From contig JBAJFG010000029.1 of assembly GCA_037903475.1 (NCBI GenBank), positions 1,013,501 through 1,077,500 of the forward strand: a stretch of DNA of 64,000 bases. The letters are read 5' to 3'. The notes beneath the pieces are model-generated. The model had not been told where the DNA came from. It saw only the letters and a list, made by a program, of their open reading frames with translations, and made no database searches. Position 1 is the stretch's first letter, and each line of letters starts with the position of its first letter. Below are positions 21,171 to 34,790 of the stretch, piece after piece. A program made the position numbers and the translations under genes. Source of the stretch: Ancylostoma caninum (taxonomy: Eukaryota > Nematoda > Chromadorea > Rhabditida > Ancylostomatidae).

Positions 21171-21537
21171 GCAAGAGGGAATGTTATCATGAAAAGAAAA
21201 CCGGGCCATCTTCAACTGGTCGGCACAGGGAGGGTTCTTGCGTTCACTAAAATCAAAATCAGTTGAAATGGTAAGGTGAGTTCGAAAAAGATGGCGGAAA
21301 TTTTGGTAATTACGCACTATCCCATTCAAATGATTGTCAGCAAAGAGTAGGGACCTTGGTACCATTGCGCCTCCAAGGGGCAAAGGCTAAGCGTTGTCCC
21401 CGTAGCTAACAGGCTCGAGAATTGTATAGGATAGCCTTAGGTGCGCCGCATCGAAGGTGTCCCTTATACTGATGGAGAAATTTTTCCTTCCAAAGTCGTC
21501 GTCGGCTCTCAAAACGACAGCAAGTATATCAATACAG

Positions 21538-21810
21538 CAGTGGCGGACGCAGAAAATGGGCGGGAGGGAGGGAGGGGCGTAGGAAAAAAAGTGGGGTCTC
21601 CGCCGTTTTGGGGACCTGTACGGAAAATAAAATTAATAAAAATATTAAGTATAATAATAAATGATTAATAAAAATTATATTAAAAATAATAATAAAAATG
21701 AACAATTAAAAGTAAACCAACACAAGACTTTTATTTGTATTGTAAAGTAATTTCAAAAATTTGGCGACCCATTCCCGGGGGGCCCGCCCCCCCCCTTGCG
21801 TCCGCCCCTA
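21538..21810 (+). mobile_element. hAT-like MITE, copy 1
   Basis: The ends CAGTGGCGGACGCA and TGCGTCCGCCCCTA form an inverted repeat. The interior matches the copies at 24790 and 40863: GGGGTCTCCGCC, an AT-rich core of TAATAATAA strings, then TTGTATTGTAAAGTAATT and GGCGACCCATTC. The flanking 8-mers no longer match in this copy. Confidence 0.85.
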
Positions 21811-23539
21811 CAGATAGGCGATACTCCTTATAAGAGAGAGTTGTCACAAAATTGTTGTTCCCTGGAGCTGTGGTGGTGTGAGGAGAAGTTAATTCGAATG
21901 CGAAGACAACTGTAGTTTTCCCAAGCTAAAAAGATAAAGTTGGCTCCTTTCTCTAACAAGATAAGATTGGTGGAAAAAATCTCGTCGCATGGACTCAGAA
22001 AAAGGCCAACACGATTTTTCAGCCTGAGGGATTCTCCAAATAAAGGTGTCAAAATCACCATTGCCTACTTGGAGGATGCCATCCCTGGATCACAGTGAGT
22101 TGCGGCGAAACAAGTTTGAAGGCCTGCATCAAAGCCAAAATGGGCAACTTTTAAAATTTTTCGTGAAACTAGTTTTTCATGTGGTTGAGCAGCTGATGCA
22201 ATAAAAAAGATGAAATAATTATGACTAGTAAAAGAAAAAGATCAAGTGAGGTGGGCAGAAGATGAGCACAGCATTAACATGATGGGAAAAGAAACGCAGC
22301 TAGTAGTGATAAGAGCATGAAATCCTTGAATTGTTCCTGTACGGTCATTAATTTCAAGTCGGTAGGAGCCCCCTGATCCTCAGATGTTCACCAGGTCTCT
22401 ACTTACTTCATGCCAACTTTGTTCAATAGTTTTAATTCTGACGATGAAATGGACGGAAGTGTAGACGGACTCCTGCACTTGCATATATAACCAGGTGGAC
22501 AGATTAGGTGGACAATTATCCAACGTAAACAATCCATTGAAATCAGAACTTCGTCATCACCGTAACCGGTTTTGGAAAATTGATCAGACCAAATAATGGG
22601 GAAATATTTGGTTGTTGCAAAATCGTCCCCGCTGTTGCAAAAAATTTCCACATTAGTTCCGAAAATCAACTTTTGAAATTTTGGTTGATTCGAGGTTTCC
22701 TTCCGACGTATGTCCCGGTCCTACTTCGTGTATCAATATTATTAGTGCAACTGCACAACAAACTTCATCAGCAATGAATTAATGCAAAACGCTGTCGTCG
22801 CCCTTTATACTTAGTGGAAAAAGACAAAGAGAACACATGAAAAACGTTTGCAAAGCACACATAGCATGCATTTTTGATGAGCAAATGAGAAAATGTCAAA
22901 ATTTTGCAGTTGCACCAGCGCAAATACGGAACTCGAAGGGCATATGCACTTAATTGCAATTTTTTTCCTCAGATAAAAAGATCACGAGCGTTTCCTTAGA
23001 AGGACAGCTGTACTATGCACTACATTGAATGTTATGAGAGCAAACACGAAAAGTTGACAAAAAAGTAAGATTTGGGCAATGTTTTTGCATGGTTTTTGCA
23101 CTGTATCTGCGTCTATTTCCTTTGCAAGAGTCTTTTTCATTCCTGGAACTTGTTGCTTCTTTTCATGCTTCAGGTTTACTAGGCAATTCCGATAAATGAT
23201 TAATTATTTGCGTCCATGGAGTTGAAGCCCCACTACAGGTTCAACGATAAAAAAGGTAAATAAGTAAACAAATGTATGAACAAGGAAAGTGTTGCAGTGA
23301 TTCACCACAAAAACAGGCATACCCATGTGAACGAGCAGCAGCCACTGTTTGTGAAAATTTGTGCACATTTCGTGTTGATTTCATGCAAACATCCAGTCAT
23401 TACATCTACTAGTTAAGGTGAGTAGAGCCACAAGGAACAGTTCAGTGTTCGGATGCATTAGTGAGGTTACCCATGGGTAAGGGCGCTGAAGGACCCAAGT
23501 TTTTTTATACCCGGCACCCATCAGCATGAAAAATCCATG
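21811..23539. other. Intergenic stretch, no gene seen
   Basis: The scattered short frames lack domain features or convincing splice structure. A TTACCCATGGGTAA palindrome near 23465 belongs to the family described at 23540. Confidence 0.35.
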
Positions 23540-23690
23540 CTCAAATCCTTACACATTAGTAAGAGACTTATGCCTGGATGCGTCATTGAGATTACCCGTG
23601 GTAAACGTATGGACGCCCTAAGTAAAATTGAGGGTCCTAACATATTTACCCTGAGTAATTTCAATGAGGCATGTAGACCCAGGATTTGAT
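23540..23690. repeat. Palindromic TACCC-type element, copy 1
   Basis: CATTGAGATTACCCGTGGTAAA at 23584-23605 is inverted at about 23645-23667 (TTTACCCTGAGTAATTTCAATG). The outer arms extend the pairing (TCAAATCC with GGATTTGA). Related palindromes at 23465, 23855, 42128 and 50640 share TTACCCATGGGTAA-like cores and GGATGCGTC flanks, so this is a dispersed family. Confidence 0.65.
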
Positions 23691-24309
23691 TCTTGGTTTG
23701 AAAGCAAGTATCCATCGAGTAATTGTATAAATATGTGAAATATACATAGAGTTTAGTTGGATCAGACCTGAATTTAAAAAATAATTAATAAGTAAGTAAC
23801 ATCTGAGTGAATAAATCTACGGAGTGGACCATACCCAGCTGCCACCCATGGGTAATATCCATGGGTGCGAGATCACCGATTTCCATAGGGACGCATCCAG
23901 GCCCTGAGAAACCGGATGGGACAACTTATGTGCATGGATTTATGAATGCCATTCAACCGTGTCATTATTCGAGTCGATAGGGCAAAAACCATCCCAACTG
24001 CGCTAATAGGGATATTATGGACTTCATCTAAACCAGACGAATTGCCCATTTAGATTGACTCGTTTCTGATAGCGCGGGTTAGAAAATCTAAGACCAATTT
24101 GTGGCGAAATTTAAAAGATACTCACGTTCCACATTCGTACATTTGTAGAGCCGGTAGAGACAATAATGGTCCTATCGCAAAAGAAAGGTGAGCGGACTGA
24201 TCTCGTCACGAGGCGGAGTGCATACCATTAGGTGGATTTAAATATCCCTCTGCATGAGCGTGCAAAGGCTGCATAACAGGAAACGCTGGTAAATAGAGTG
24301 GAATCTAAA

Positions 24310-24560
24310 ATGTATCCTAAAAGTGCGCGTCGCTCGCGCGTCCAACGCACGCGTCTGTTTGCGGGGGACTGTTCAAGAAGACAGCTTAGCGCGGTACGTA
24401 CATTTTGGATGAAAATAGCATGCTCTGCCGCGAATAGCTGCGAGGAAGCAAATGTGTGCGTCCGACTTGGGTCTGTTATGCGTCAGGTTGCGGCTGGGCT
24501 TATCCTTCACCATATAGATGCATACGCATCGAACGCATGCAACTTGTATTGTCCTCAACT
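24310..24560. repeat. Diverged relative of the Harbinger-like MITE at 55.1 kb
   Basis: GC-rich, with the same order of blocks as 55104-55352: GCGTCGCTCGCGCG, GGGGGACTGTTCAAGAAGAC, ATGAAAATAGCATGCTCTGC, ACCATATAGATGCATACGC. The terminal repeats are not preserved. Confidence 0.45.
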
Positions 24561-24789
24561 ATGTACCTTCTAAGTACGTGTATAAGTAGCCGTGATGAAA
24601 TAAAGGTGGAATCCCCTTGAAGCACCCTCTTTATTAGAATTAGGGTTTTCCCCCCCCCCCAACCCCTCATTCATCTTCTTGACTCACCGAAATCTTTAAA
24701 ATTATGAGTTACAGTTGCATGAGTTACAATCAAATACCGCATTTTCCTGCAATAAGGCCACGCCCACAAACCAGACAGGCTGTATGCAC

Positions 24790-25071
24790 CGATGGCGGAC
24801 GCAGGGGGTGGGAGGAGGCGCCCCTCCCCTTTCCGAGAATGGGTCGGCAAATTTTTGAAATTACTTTACAATACAAACAAAGATCTTGTATTAGTTTATT
24901 TTTACTTGTTTATTTTTAATATTATTTTTAATATATTTTTTATTAATTATTTATTATTATAATTAATATTTTTATTAATTTTATTTGCCGTCTGGGTCCC
25001 CAAAACGGCGGAGGCCCCACTTTTTTCCCACGCCCTCCCCCCCTCCTGCCCACTTTCTGCGTCCGCCACTG
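24790..25071 (-). mobile_element. hAT-like MITE, copy 2, with target-site duplication
   Basis: An inverted copy of the 21538 element, ending CTGCGTCCGCCACTG. The flanks are GTATGCAC (24782-24789) and GTATGTAG (25072-25079). An 8-bp target-site duplication with two mismatches is the length expected for hAT transposition. Confidence 0.85.
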
Positions 25072-25144
25072 GTATGTAGGTACCGATTGCGGTGTTCTTC
25101 GCTTAAGAATTGCAAATTTTTACTACGTATCTTCTAATTCCTAT

Positions 25145-25345
25145 TTTTAAACGTTTTTCGGGACGGGATTTGTAACAGTTTGTCGAGCCGAGTGGACGCG
25201 TTAAGCCGTTGATCTCATCGATCGGACACGTCTAGACATGTTGGCCAACCCTGCAGACGAGGCGGGCAGCCAGCACATTCACGGACCGCTCCGCTCAGGT
25301 GGCCCGTGAACTGCCCATTCGGACCCTCCGAAAACGGGGTTGACG
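25145..25345 (-). mobile_element. TIR element family, copy 3 (partial)
   Basis: Reverse complement of the interior of the 7721 element: GTTGATCTCATCGATCGGAC, ATGTTGGCCAAC, TTCACGGACCGCTCCGC, CCTCCGAAAACGGGG. Both terminal repeats are missing. Confidence 0.65.
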
Positions 25346-25645
25346 AAGAGGTTTAGAGTCTACTGGTATTTTCGGCTCACGGAACGAGGTGGCGGTGCTT
25401 TTAAGCTGCTTTGGAGGGTGTGCAGGACAGGATGCAAGATCCAGCAAAAAGCCCCTAAGAAAACGTGGATCAAGCAAATAGAGAAGAATCTATTGTATTC
25501 TAGATTGAAGTTGCAGCAGGCCACGATTCTGGCAATGGACAGACGTCGCTAGAAAACAATAACGAAATGCTTGTAATGTCCCGTGGCACCCACAGCTTCG
25601 TCACCTATGTGCGCGAACTAAGGAAGATAAGTAAGTAAGTATTAT
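25346..25645 (+). pseudogene. Non-LTR retrotransposon 3' end (RTE-like)
   Basis: The plus-strand translation ends in APKKTWIKQIEKN...LKLQQATILAMDRRR and a stop at about 25552. This recalls the (K/R)PKKTW..QI...L.......DR...W tail of RTE/CR1-type ORF2 proteins. About 80 nt later it ends in GATAAGTAAGTAAGTA, the short tandem tail typical of RTE elements. The RT and endonuclease domains are absent (5'-truncated). Confidence 0.5.
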
Positions 25646-28600
25646 AGTAGGTAAGTATATGAGCAGGTGATAGAATCACAAGACTTGTCCGCCAGACACC
25701 TGTACAGGTGCAATACTAAAATGGTAGTGGAATTCACATGTCGCCATGGCACTTGATTAGTGGCTGCGGTTTTTTGTTGAAAATTCAATGAAAAAATATT
25801 GGTGGGGAAATGCTCCCATACCCTCATCGTCTCTTATTTATACCCACACCTCACCAGCAAAAAAGCAAGGAATTAATGAATCGGCTTCCTCGGCAACAAA
25901 AAACACAGAGCTCCCATATAGAAGCTCCCATTAATGGAAACTGCATGGCTCAATAGATTTAATGCACTTTCGCCAACGAAGAAGGAACATTCAATTGAAA
26001 TGCTTTTTGGATTCAGTTGAGAGAGTCTGTCCACTTGTTATTCAGTTTCTGTAGCAATTCCCACTTTTGTTTGAAGGAGGAGAGCTACGTAAACAGTTCT
26101 CAGCTGTTCAAGCGACCATACATATATGGATATGTAACAACAGACAAAGCTGTTTTAGAAATAATGATAAAAAATTTTAGGGAAGAATTAATAGGAAAGC
26201 AATAGAAAGGGACCAGTAAACTGAATTTATTTATTTCTTATTTATTCCATGCGCTCTCCAAACAGATCCATAATAATACTCTTGAGTAAGTATAGGGCAA
26301 AACACTTCACACACGGTGCTGCTTGGTAACTGACCCCTTACGACGCGCTAAAGCTCCATGGGATCGCTATGAAGGACCAATAAGCCCTTAACTGTTATGA
26401 GAGCGCCCCGTGGTGCATTAAATAATTAAGTAAATAAATAAGTAATGTGACCATCGGAGCAGAGACTTAATAATGAGTATGAATTGAGCCATTCCTTGCC
26501 TGAGGAAGGTCAAAGATCCGGTGAGCTTACTAATCTTTCTTGAGGCGGACACATGTCAAACCGGCTGTAACTATGTATGAAGAGATAAGCTCTGAACGTG
26601 GTTTTTGGCATTCGTAATTTTCGTTTCTATAATAAGCTAATAAAAATTATTTTTGATGGTCCAAACTGCCATATTCTGCTTGTAATTCTCAAGATGAAAG
26701 GCATACGACCTTCCCTTAGGTTCTCACTGTTCAAAAAATTTGTGCTCCGTTTGCATTTGTGCTTGATTTCAACCCATCATTCAGAAATCCACCATAAGCC
26801 ATTCGTAAACGATAAGAAAGGATACTCAGTGTCCTACCATGAAGAAAAAAGGCTGAGCATTAACCACAGCAAGATCAAAGCGAGAACTGGTCCCCATGAA
26901 TCCGATTTCTAAGCGTTATTCCGAGGAAAAGACGGAATTCCGCTCCATGATCCGTGTTTTTGTTTTCAGTAGTGGATCTCTAAATCTTTGCGCGTTCTTG
27001 AACGTATTAAAACGAATAAATAAATAAGCGTTGCACACTCCGCTAACTCTCTCCTTTCTAATCTTACTGCCAATGAACTACACTGGTCTGCTAAATCTCT
27101 AGAACTCTGCGGAGGAAATTCAATTCCCATTCCTTTACTTATTTATTAAATACGCTATTCAAAAAGAAAGTTGGTGCGCCGAGAAAATCATGTCGTTTTA
27201 GTGTCAAAATCAAAACTCGGGACGATCAAAAATGTAATATGAATAATGTGAGGTTTCCTCCATGCATGAAGAGGAGCTAGGAATTGTAGCTAAGGCGATT
27301 GATGAATTCTTCCGGGGCCAGGTCGGGGACTATTTCTCGCAGAATCTACGATCATTATTCGAAGCATCCAAAGTATTGCAAGCCCACAAGTCTACAGTCA
27401 GAGCTGATCCAGAATCGAGGGAGTTTGAGAGACAATCACCAGGAAAATCGTGCGCCGTGGACAACTTTCACTAATTTGTGCAAGAATTGAAGCTTCCACT
27501 AGGAATAACGAAATGACTTCAGTACTAGAACATTTTCTTAGAAGAACCCCGCCACATCTGCTTTAGTCCACAATACCACAAAAACTGTGTTCTCCTTAAG
27601 TGCTTCCAGAAAACTAGACATTCTAGAACTTTCCAGAAATGCTGAAAAATCTTGTCCAAAGCCATGGTGGTCTTTCAGGAAGAAAGGCCTACAGAACATG
27701 AACATCTTAGATGAAAGACGGCAAACAGACGGAGAACACTCAGTTGGAATGAAAGGACAGCGAAGAACTACCCGCCACTCACTCCAGGCAAGTTTTTAGA
27801 GACGTAAAGACTCTAAGGACATGAAACTAACTGCCCAAGCATGAACGCTACCTGGGCAACCCCATTAAGATCATCTGCCGATGACTAGCTCCCCTTAGCT
27901 TCCCGCCCCGGCATCTCTTCGTGCCTGTGCGATTGCGACAGTGCCGTTTTTTTATGGAGCTATTCCGATGGCACAACATCCTGCCTCGATAAGATAACGC
28001 GTCCAGGGGGTTATGATACGAATTGATCGCCGAAGACGTAAGATTTCGCCGTCGCCGCGATTCCACGTTCTCACGCGCTACGAAGCCGTCATTCTGATTC
28101 ATGAAATGCAGCGATGTCCTTGTATCAGGCTGTGGCTTTTTACATGCGCTAGGCATCCGATAATATATTCCGACCGTATCATCGAATTGAAAACCCTTTT
28201 CGTATAGATACAGCTAGGGAAGCATATGAAGACACGATGTTAGAAGCAGGAAAAATATAACAGAAGAAACACAAAATAGAAATACAGGAATAAATTATTG
28301 AATAAATAGAAAATCCCCTTCGCTAAATGGAAGGTTCGCTTTCTCACCGTTACCTACCAACGCTTCTGTGGATGGCACCATTTTCAAAGATAACAACTGT
28401 GACATCCTCTTTTTAACCCTTAGGGATTTCTTTTTAGGGAATTGTTGGCTTGTTTTCCAACTGCTTATGTTTCATCAGCTATGTTATGAGCTCATCAAAC
28501 TAATTTATGTTTTTCCCATTTTAGTAATGCTCTAGAATAGTCTATGTACATTTGTTACCAATATCCATCACGAATAGACAATCAACCATTGGTGTACTCT

Positions 28601-31600
28601 ACAGGTCTATAGGTTGAAGATAGCAAGGAAAAAAGAAGCAAAACCAAGAAGAGCTGAAAAAAGGTAAAGAGGCAAAACCGGGAGTCCATAGATTTTCAGG
28701 AAAAAGTATTCGGGAAAATACCTGCAACGCATATCTTTTTACAAGGGTTCACACTCTCCAAATTTTGTTGTCCAAGAATTAACACCGATGCTATTTTCTA
28801 CCTAGTTGACTTGAGTTTTTTTTTGAAAGGCTTTAATTTGATTTTATTGTTTTGAGCTTGGAAGTTTTATCTAGTTTACAGTTATGTTTTATCAATGGCA
28901 CACCTCGCTATGTAAGTAATAAATAAATAAATAAAAACTCTCGTTGAAACCACACCTAGGGAATGGTTACTTATCTCACATGCGAAAGCGAACGTCGACA
29001 CTGTTTTATAAACTCATTTTTGCAGGGCAGCAGTCGAATTATTAGAGAAAACTGGGGAAAAACAATGATATCGGAGAAAAAATAATACGTGGAAAGGGCT
29101 TGCGAAAATACGTGACAATACCTGATAGCATCTATTTCACATCTACGCTGATCACACGAAAATAACGTTACGGTACAAAATGAGTACGACACTGGTTTTT
29201 AGCAAGTTAAATAATCTCCCTACGTAGCTTCAGCCTCAAAAATAAAGTCAAAAATACTCAAGTCCTCTAGTAAACCAGACCACTGGGCAGACTTTCCGCT
29301 CATGAAAAAGTGGCGGACGGTAGGGAGGAAGGAGGGAGAAGGTGGGACGGGTGGGGGGGGGGGGGGGAAGGAGGTGAGGGTGGGATCGCCGAATACTGCA
29401 ATCTGGTATCTCTTAACTCCTTTCTCAGTCTTTATATGAGTGGTTGGTTGTCGAGAGCGGGATGATTCGTCCACGTCTGTAAAGGAACCAAACCATGAAG
29501 TTCTGGGCTAATCGTATAAAAAAATAAAAATGATGAAAAACAAAAAAATGAAAAAGAGGCTCAAATAAAATACTGGAAATGTTAGAGGATTGAACATATC
29601 ATATTACATATTCTTCGTTCCAACTTGTTTGTTACCAATCCTAGTGCCTTATTATTCTTTGGCACAATTATTATTAACTATTTTTATTAACTATTCTTCT
29701 GGTGTATCCAATAAATAAATAAATATAAAACACCACAGTTCCTGGGAAAAAGGATAGAAGTCGCTAGTAACAAACAAGCATCCGTCTCTTGAAAACATTT
29801 GGTACAGCCCTATCTGGACCCACCTCAGAAAAGAAAGCTCTAGAAAAGTCTGCACGAAGGCATGGCGAGGGAATTTATTGCGCATGATTAATAGGTATGC
29901 AAAAGCGGACGCCTGGTTAATTCGCTTGAAAAATTCTGACAGAGCTTTTCCCACGTAAGCACGTCGGCCTGGGAACGGGCTCCCAAAGCGGAGTGACATG
30001 TGACGTCCACGGATTTTACCAGGCGTTTACCTCGGCTCCTCCTCGGTTTCTATGGTGCTTTTCCTTGAATTGAGAACGGAAGAAAAAAGCAGAAGAAGGA
30101 TGTCGCCTTGAATTTTCAAAGATTTTCTTGTGAAAACTGTTTCAGGCAAGGATCCTACTGTGAGATTATAAAAAAGTATTCTAAAAAATTGTCTTTCTGG
30201 AGGTTTGCAGCCTTGGGAGAGTAATAATGCCCACAAAACCTCGAGCACTTTGTCTGGAAAATTAAAAGTCAGCCAATTGATGAGTTTTGAACGCTCAGCG
30301 CGAAAAGGAGTGGCGTTTTACTCGGAACGGGCGGAGCAACCGAAGTCTACTATTGGCCAATTTGGCCAATTCATCCCACAACCCAAATAAAGAGCTCCGC
30401 CTCCCGCCCTTCCTAAATACAACGCTTCATACTCCCTATTTTGCGCGCCTAAATGGATGTCAGCGATTTTTTTCTTCAAAAGGTGAGGAGAGGGTCCCAC
30501 GGGCTTTCGCGAAGGGTTTCATGAACTTCCCATCATTATCCTGATTGAGGCTTCACTGTAGAGGTAATTTCTCCGGAAAGGTTAGTGCACTATTAGATTT
30601 AGGTGCTCCATTACCCCCATTTTCCAGTCTGGCTGCCAGCTACAAAGCTTTGAGTCGCAATAGCCTTGTAATGTATCGATAAAACAAAAAAGAATCATAA
30701 AATAGAATAGATACATACTTTTATCGTCGCGCTCTCGCCTCATCATATATACAACATATAGACAATAAATAAGGCATCAACGATAGAAACCAAATTTATG
30801 GGGAACTCAATACGTGGAATTATAGCCTGGATATTGATAGAATCACTAAAAATGGAGATCCGCCACTTATTTCGTTTTCCGTTCAACGCTTTTAGACCTA
30901 TGTCTACTTCTGCCCCTCTGCGAGACGCTTTACTTTTCCCGGGACTGGGTCAGAGATAGGAAATATCGGAAACATGGTTGGAAAAACAAATGATGTGGAA
31001 ATAAATAGAAAAATGATAGGCATATATCGTGAAAATTTCCTATTTCCCGGTTTGGGCTTTCGTTCCGGAGACATTTATGCACTGGAGTTTGAGGTTTAAC
31101 TTCTTTTCTGGATCTATACCTTCAAAATTAACACGAGAGTTTTAGAGAGATGTATACTTCGCAACGAAAATCCAATAATAAATAAATAATCGAATAATCA
31201 AATAATAATTAATAATCCAAATCATATAATCCACTAAGCAGGAAACAAAGTCATTGGCTAGAGCCCGCATGAGGAGAAGCAAATCAGAAAAAGAAAAGTG
31301 AAGAGAAAAAAAAAGGAAGTGGATTATCTTCTCCTTATTCGTTTAACTCTCAGGCTCTGTTTTTTATTCATTTATAGAAAAAGAGAAAAAAGAAGAAGGA
31401 GAGAACAACGTGCGTAGGAACTGTGAAGCCATTATCGCAGCAGCGCTTATCAGCTTGCAAGAACGTGCAATTGCTGGATTACGATAAGACTGTACATGTC
31501 ACACGAATTCATCAACACATGATTGATATTGGTATTGATTGATGATGTCCTGGCAATTTTTCAGGTGAACAGCTGATAAAGTGTTGAACATTTCTTCGAA

Positions 31601-34600
31601 GATTTTATCACCTTCAGTGAAAAGTTATAGCTAATCCTGAGAATTTCGGAAAAAAAAAGATAGAATACAGTGCAATCAAATAGAGGCTTGCCCTAAAGCA
31701 AGCTAATGCAATTTATATAGATATTGGGCAGTATTTGGCTAGATCTGCCCGAAAATTTCGAGAAAAAATTCCAGTTTAGACATCCTCTACGTGAATCGTT
31801 TGAGATCCTGAACACAAATATCACTTCCGTTTTGCACCATAACTCGATCTTTGTATGGTTCTGGTAGGTATACGCTAAATACCACAAAATCTCCTCAAAT
31901 TTCGCATAGGGGATTACCTAAGGTGCCGATCCTAAATATCGTTTCTGTTTTGTGCCAAAATTCCATTTTCATGAGGATACGTTAGGTACTTTACGATGAT
32001 TTTGCTAAGAAATCAGCAATTGAAACAACCCCTCCACGGAGGATTTGAGAGAATTCTTTGAGATATCGTATACACCTGTGTACCTACTGCACCCTTATGG
32101 AAATGGGGTTACGGTACGAAACTGATACGGGATACGTATTCGTCACCTTAAAGGCAAAGTCCGGTCAAAATCCTACCCACCCAGATTTTTTGCTCTCTGA
32201 AGTCCAAACCATATAAGTAGCACGTGTCTCAAGTTTGAGAACTCGATACAAGCTCTGTCGCTAGATATCGGACAAAACGTCTGAGGATTGCGGTGGTCGT
32301 GGGAAAACACGCTCCAATCGACAAAAGCTGCGCGCGTACGACGATGGACGCTCAGATACATAAAGCCTGACGAAAACTTCGTGAAACCTCCCCCCCCCCC
32401 ATCCATCAAACGGACCACCGGTCCTGAATATGAATTTCTACGCCGAAAACCCGCAAACGCGTACCGAAATTTGTCGATGGAGAGCGTTCGTTGTGGGACC
32501 TTTTCAGGGATTTTTCTATAGTGCTCGTCTAAGGCGTCGCCTTGTGCTAGGAATTCAATAGAAATTCGTGAGATGGAATTTCGCCCGATCCTGGCCTTTA
32601 AATGATCCTACCAGGCAAATTTTGGGTGTAATTTTTTCTTGGGATTTTGGGACAGATCCTTGTCATTATCCTCCATGGATTGGGCTTCTCCTAGTTTTTC
32701 GGAAGAAAACAGATTTCAACTTATTCGAAATCGAATTTTCGAATTCGAATATATGTATAGACTATTCGGTCTTAACTGTAGTGAAAACAGAAAATAGAGA
32801 AAGAATTTGCCGATGCAATCAGTTACTTCGAATTTCAAAAGCGACAGGAAGCGAGCATAAGCGACAGGCGGTCGAAAGCTTACCGCCATTGGAGGCGCAG
32901 AGGTCTACTCTTACCAATATTGCCGACCAAACTATGTGTAGACTTAAGATAAACCATACATAAAACAACCAAGAGGTGATCTGTGTTAGCACAAGTAGAC
33001 ACACTAACAAAGACTGAATTATCGCAGGAGATCCTGGGCAGACCGTTAGTCACCGCAGCAAGTGAGGCGGAATAAGATACATACTGCCTCCGCAACGGAA
33101 ACATTGCCGTCTCTGACTCACACGCCGACTCCGTAGAATAGCAGCGAGCCGGATCTTTACGCCAACAAGTGCGTACCGTTCGTTTGTTGCAGCATTGTTA
33201 GCAAAAAAAGTGCGAACGACTCGCAATCACACAAGTGTCCTCTATGCAAATACTTGAGGGGCAATGTGGCAAAAAGATGTTGCCGTTCTGCAGGCTCCAG
33301 GAAGTGCGGACAAAAACTGGACGGCGTAAGTAACTTGCAGAGCGTTACGTGGTAACAAGTAATCAAGAAACTGAACAGGAGCAAACCAATTAATTTGCTA
33401 TGAGAAGCAAGACGAAGCGAATGACTCAGGGCTTCCCTGTTAGTTATTAAATTGGGCCAAAGTCCGACCAGTGGCGAGATTCGTGAACTTTCCCGGGAAG
33501 GCTCTGAGCTTCCGGCTCACTCAGAGTGTACGAGTTCTCCTAGCAAAATGTGACATATTGTACTATCCTTAATATTACTTGTTATTAATGACTAAGACGC
33601 TAAAACGACGTTTTTACTAGGAAAACTCGTCCACTTCACAACGGTTAGAAAACCATTACCTCAATGAGAAAGAAACCCATAACAATGATCGTGAATCCCG
33701 ACCGCCACAGGACAGGAAATCCTCACTAGGTGGCTTGGCTCACATTCCAGGAGAGCAGATATTCTTTTGTAATTTTTTTAGGTATGGTGTAGTATTACCT
33801 TTTTTGTTTAGTTTATCTGTGGTTTTATTTATTTCTTTCGCTTGAGATAAAGATATTTCTATAGAAGGTCTAAGTGGTTATCACAATTTTTTTGTAATAG
33901 ATACCCAGAACGGTTTTTTAAATATTTTTCTACAGAATCATTCTATAAGAAGAATACAACTTTTTTTCAAGCAGTTTTATTCCCTTACATCCCTTTACTC
34001 CCATGGTATTCATTCTTATTTCATAAAGCTGAGTTGTCTTGTTATTTTCCCTTTCACCCGAGAACAAAAAACCATACCAAGTCCATATCCATTTACTAGG
34101 TTTTTATGTTCTTATTAACCACCAGCTTAAAGGAGCAGAAGAGAATTTTCAGAACAAAAAGAACACGTGAAATGAATGGATGAATGAATGAATGAATGAA
34201 TTTAGTGGAATGGAATGAATGAATGAAGTGAGAATAAGACAGGAAACTTCAGAACGACTGTGGGAATGCTGTCTCCACTAGTAACCAACCCGATACCTAG
34301 CATAATGGATGTGACTGGAAAAAATCAACCACTGGCACAGTTTCCAAGGAAAAATTGTGTTGTCTTCCTTATGCTTCGAATGTTTCCGAATGAATGCACT
34401 ACCCTCTTTGGAAAAATAAAACTCTAGATCTGTCTAAACATCCCATTTCCTCGCCTCCCTCAACCCTTCCCACATTATTCAAAGCAACAAAGTGCTTACG
34501 CTGTTCAGGTGCACTAATATAGTTCTTGCATGGATACAATACCCTACCAACAGCCCACAGAAGCCCTCGATGTTCAAAGAAAAATCCCTAACTAACCATA

Positions 34601-34790
34601 CAATCAGCATACACTCAGCAAAACTTCAAAAGTACACGGGTGAGAAGAGCTGATTCAGCATCGCAAGAACTAGTGCACGAATCGGCACAACAATAAAAAA
34701 CCCGTGGCATGCGTAAGTACATGGTCTTCTTGAATCGTTGCACTTTTACGTAGTTTGTAGCGAAGATGTTAAATTCATTTCGAGCAATAC
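25646..34790. other. Long repeat-rich intergenic region, no supportable gene
   Basis: It holds several AAATAAAT runs near 26230, 26430, 27010, 28920 and 29705, a G-rich tract at about 29330-29380, a C-run near 32390 and AATG repeats at 34170-34230. The plus frames 27262-27474 and 32568-32963 and the minus frames 27848-28156 and 29691-29999 lack domains and splice support. A short inverted repeat, GTGCC...GGCAC, lies at about 29642-29665. Confidence 0.4.

Noticed and set aside
29330..29380. G-rich tract as a possible G-quadruplex regulator
   Set aside because: It is a homopolymer-like G-run of a kind seen many times here (17.5, 24.65, 32.4, 37.1, 47.9, 54.9 and 62.05 kb) with no gene nearby.
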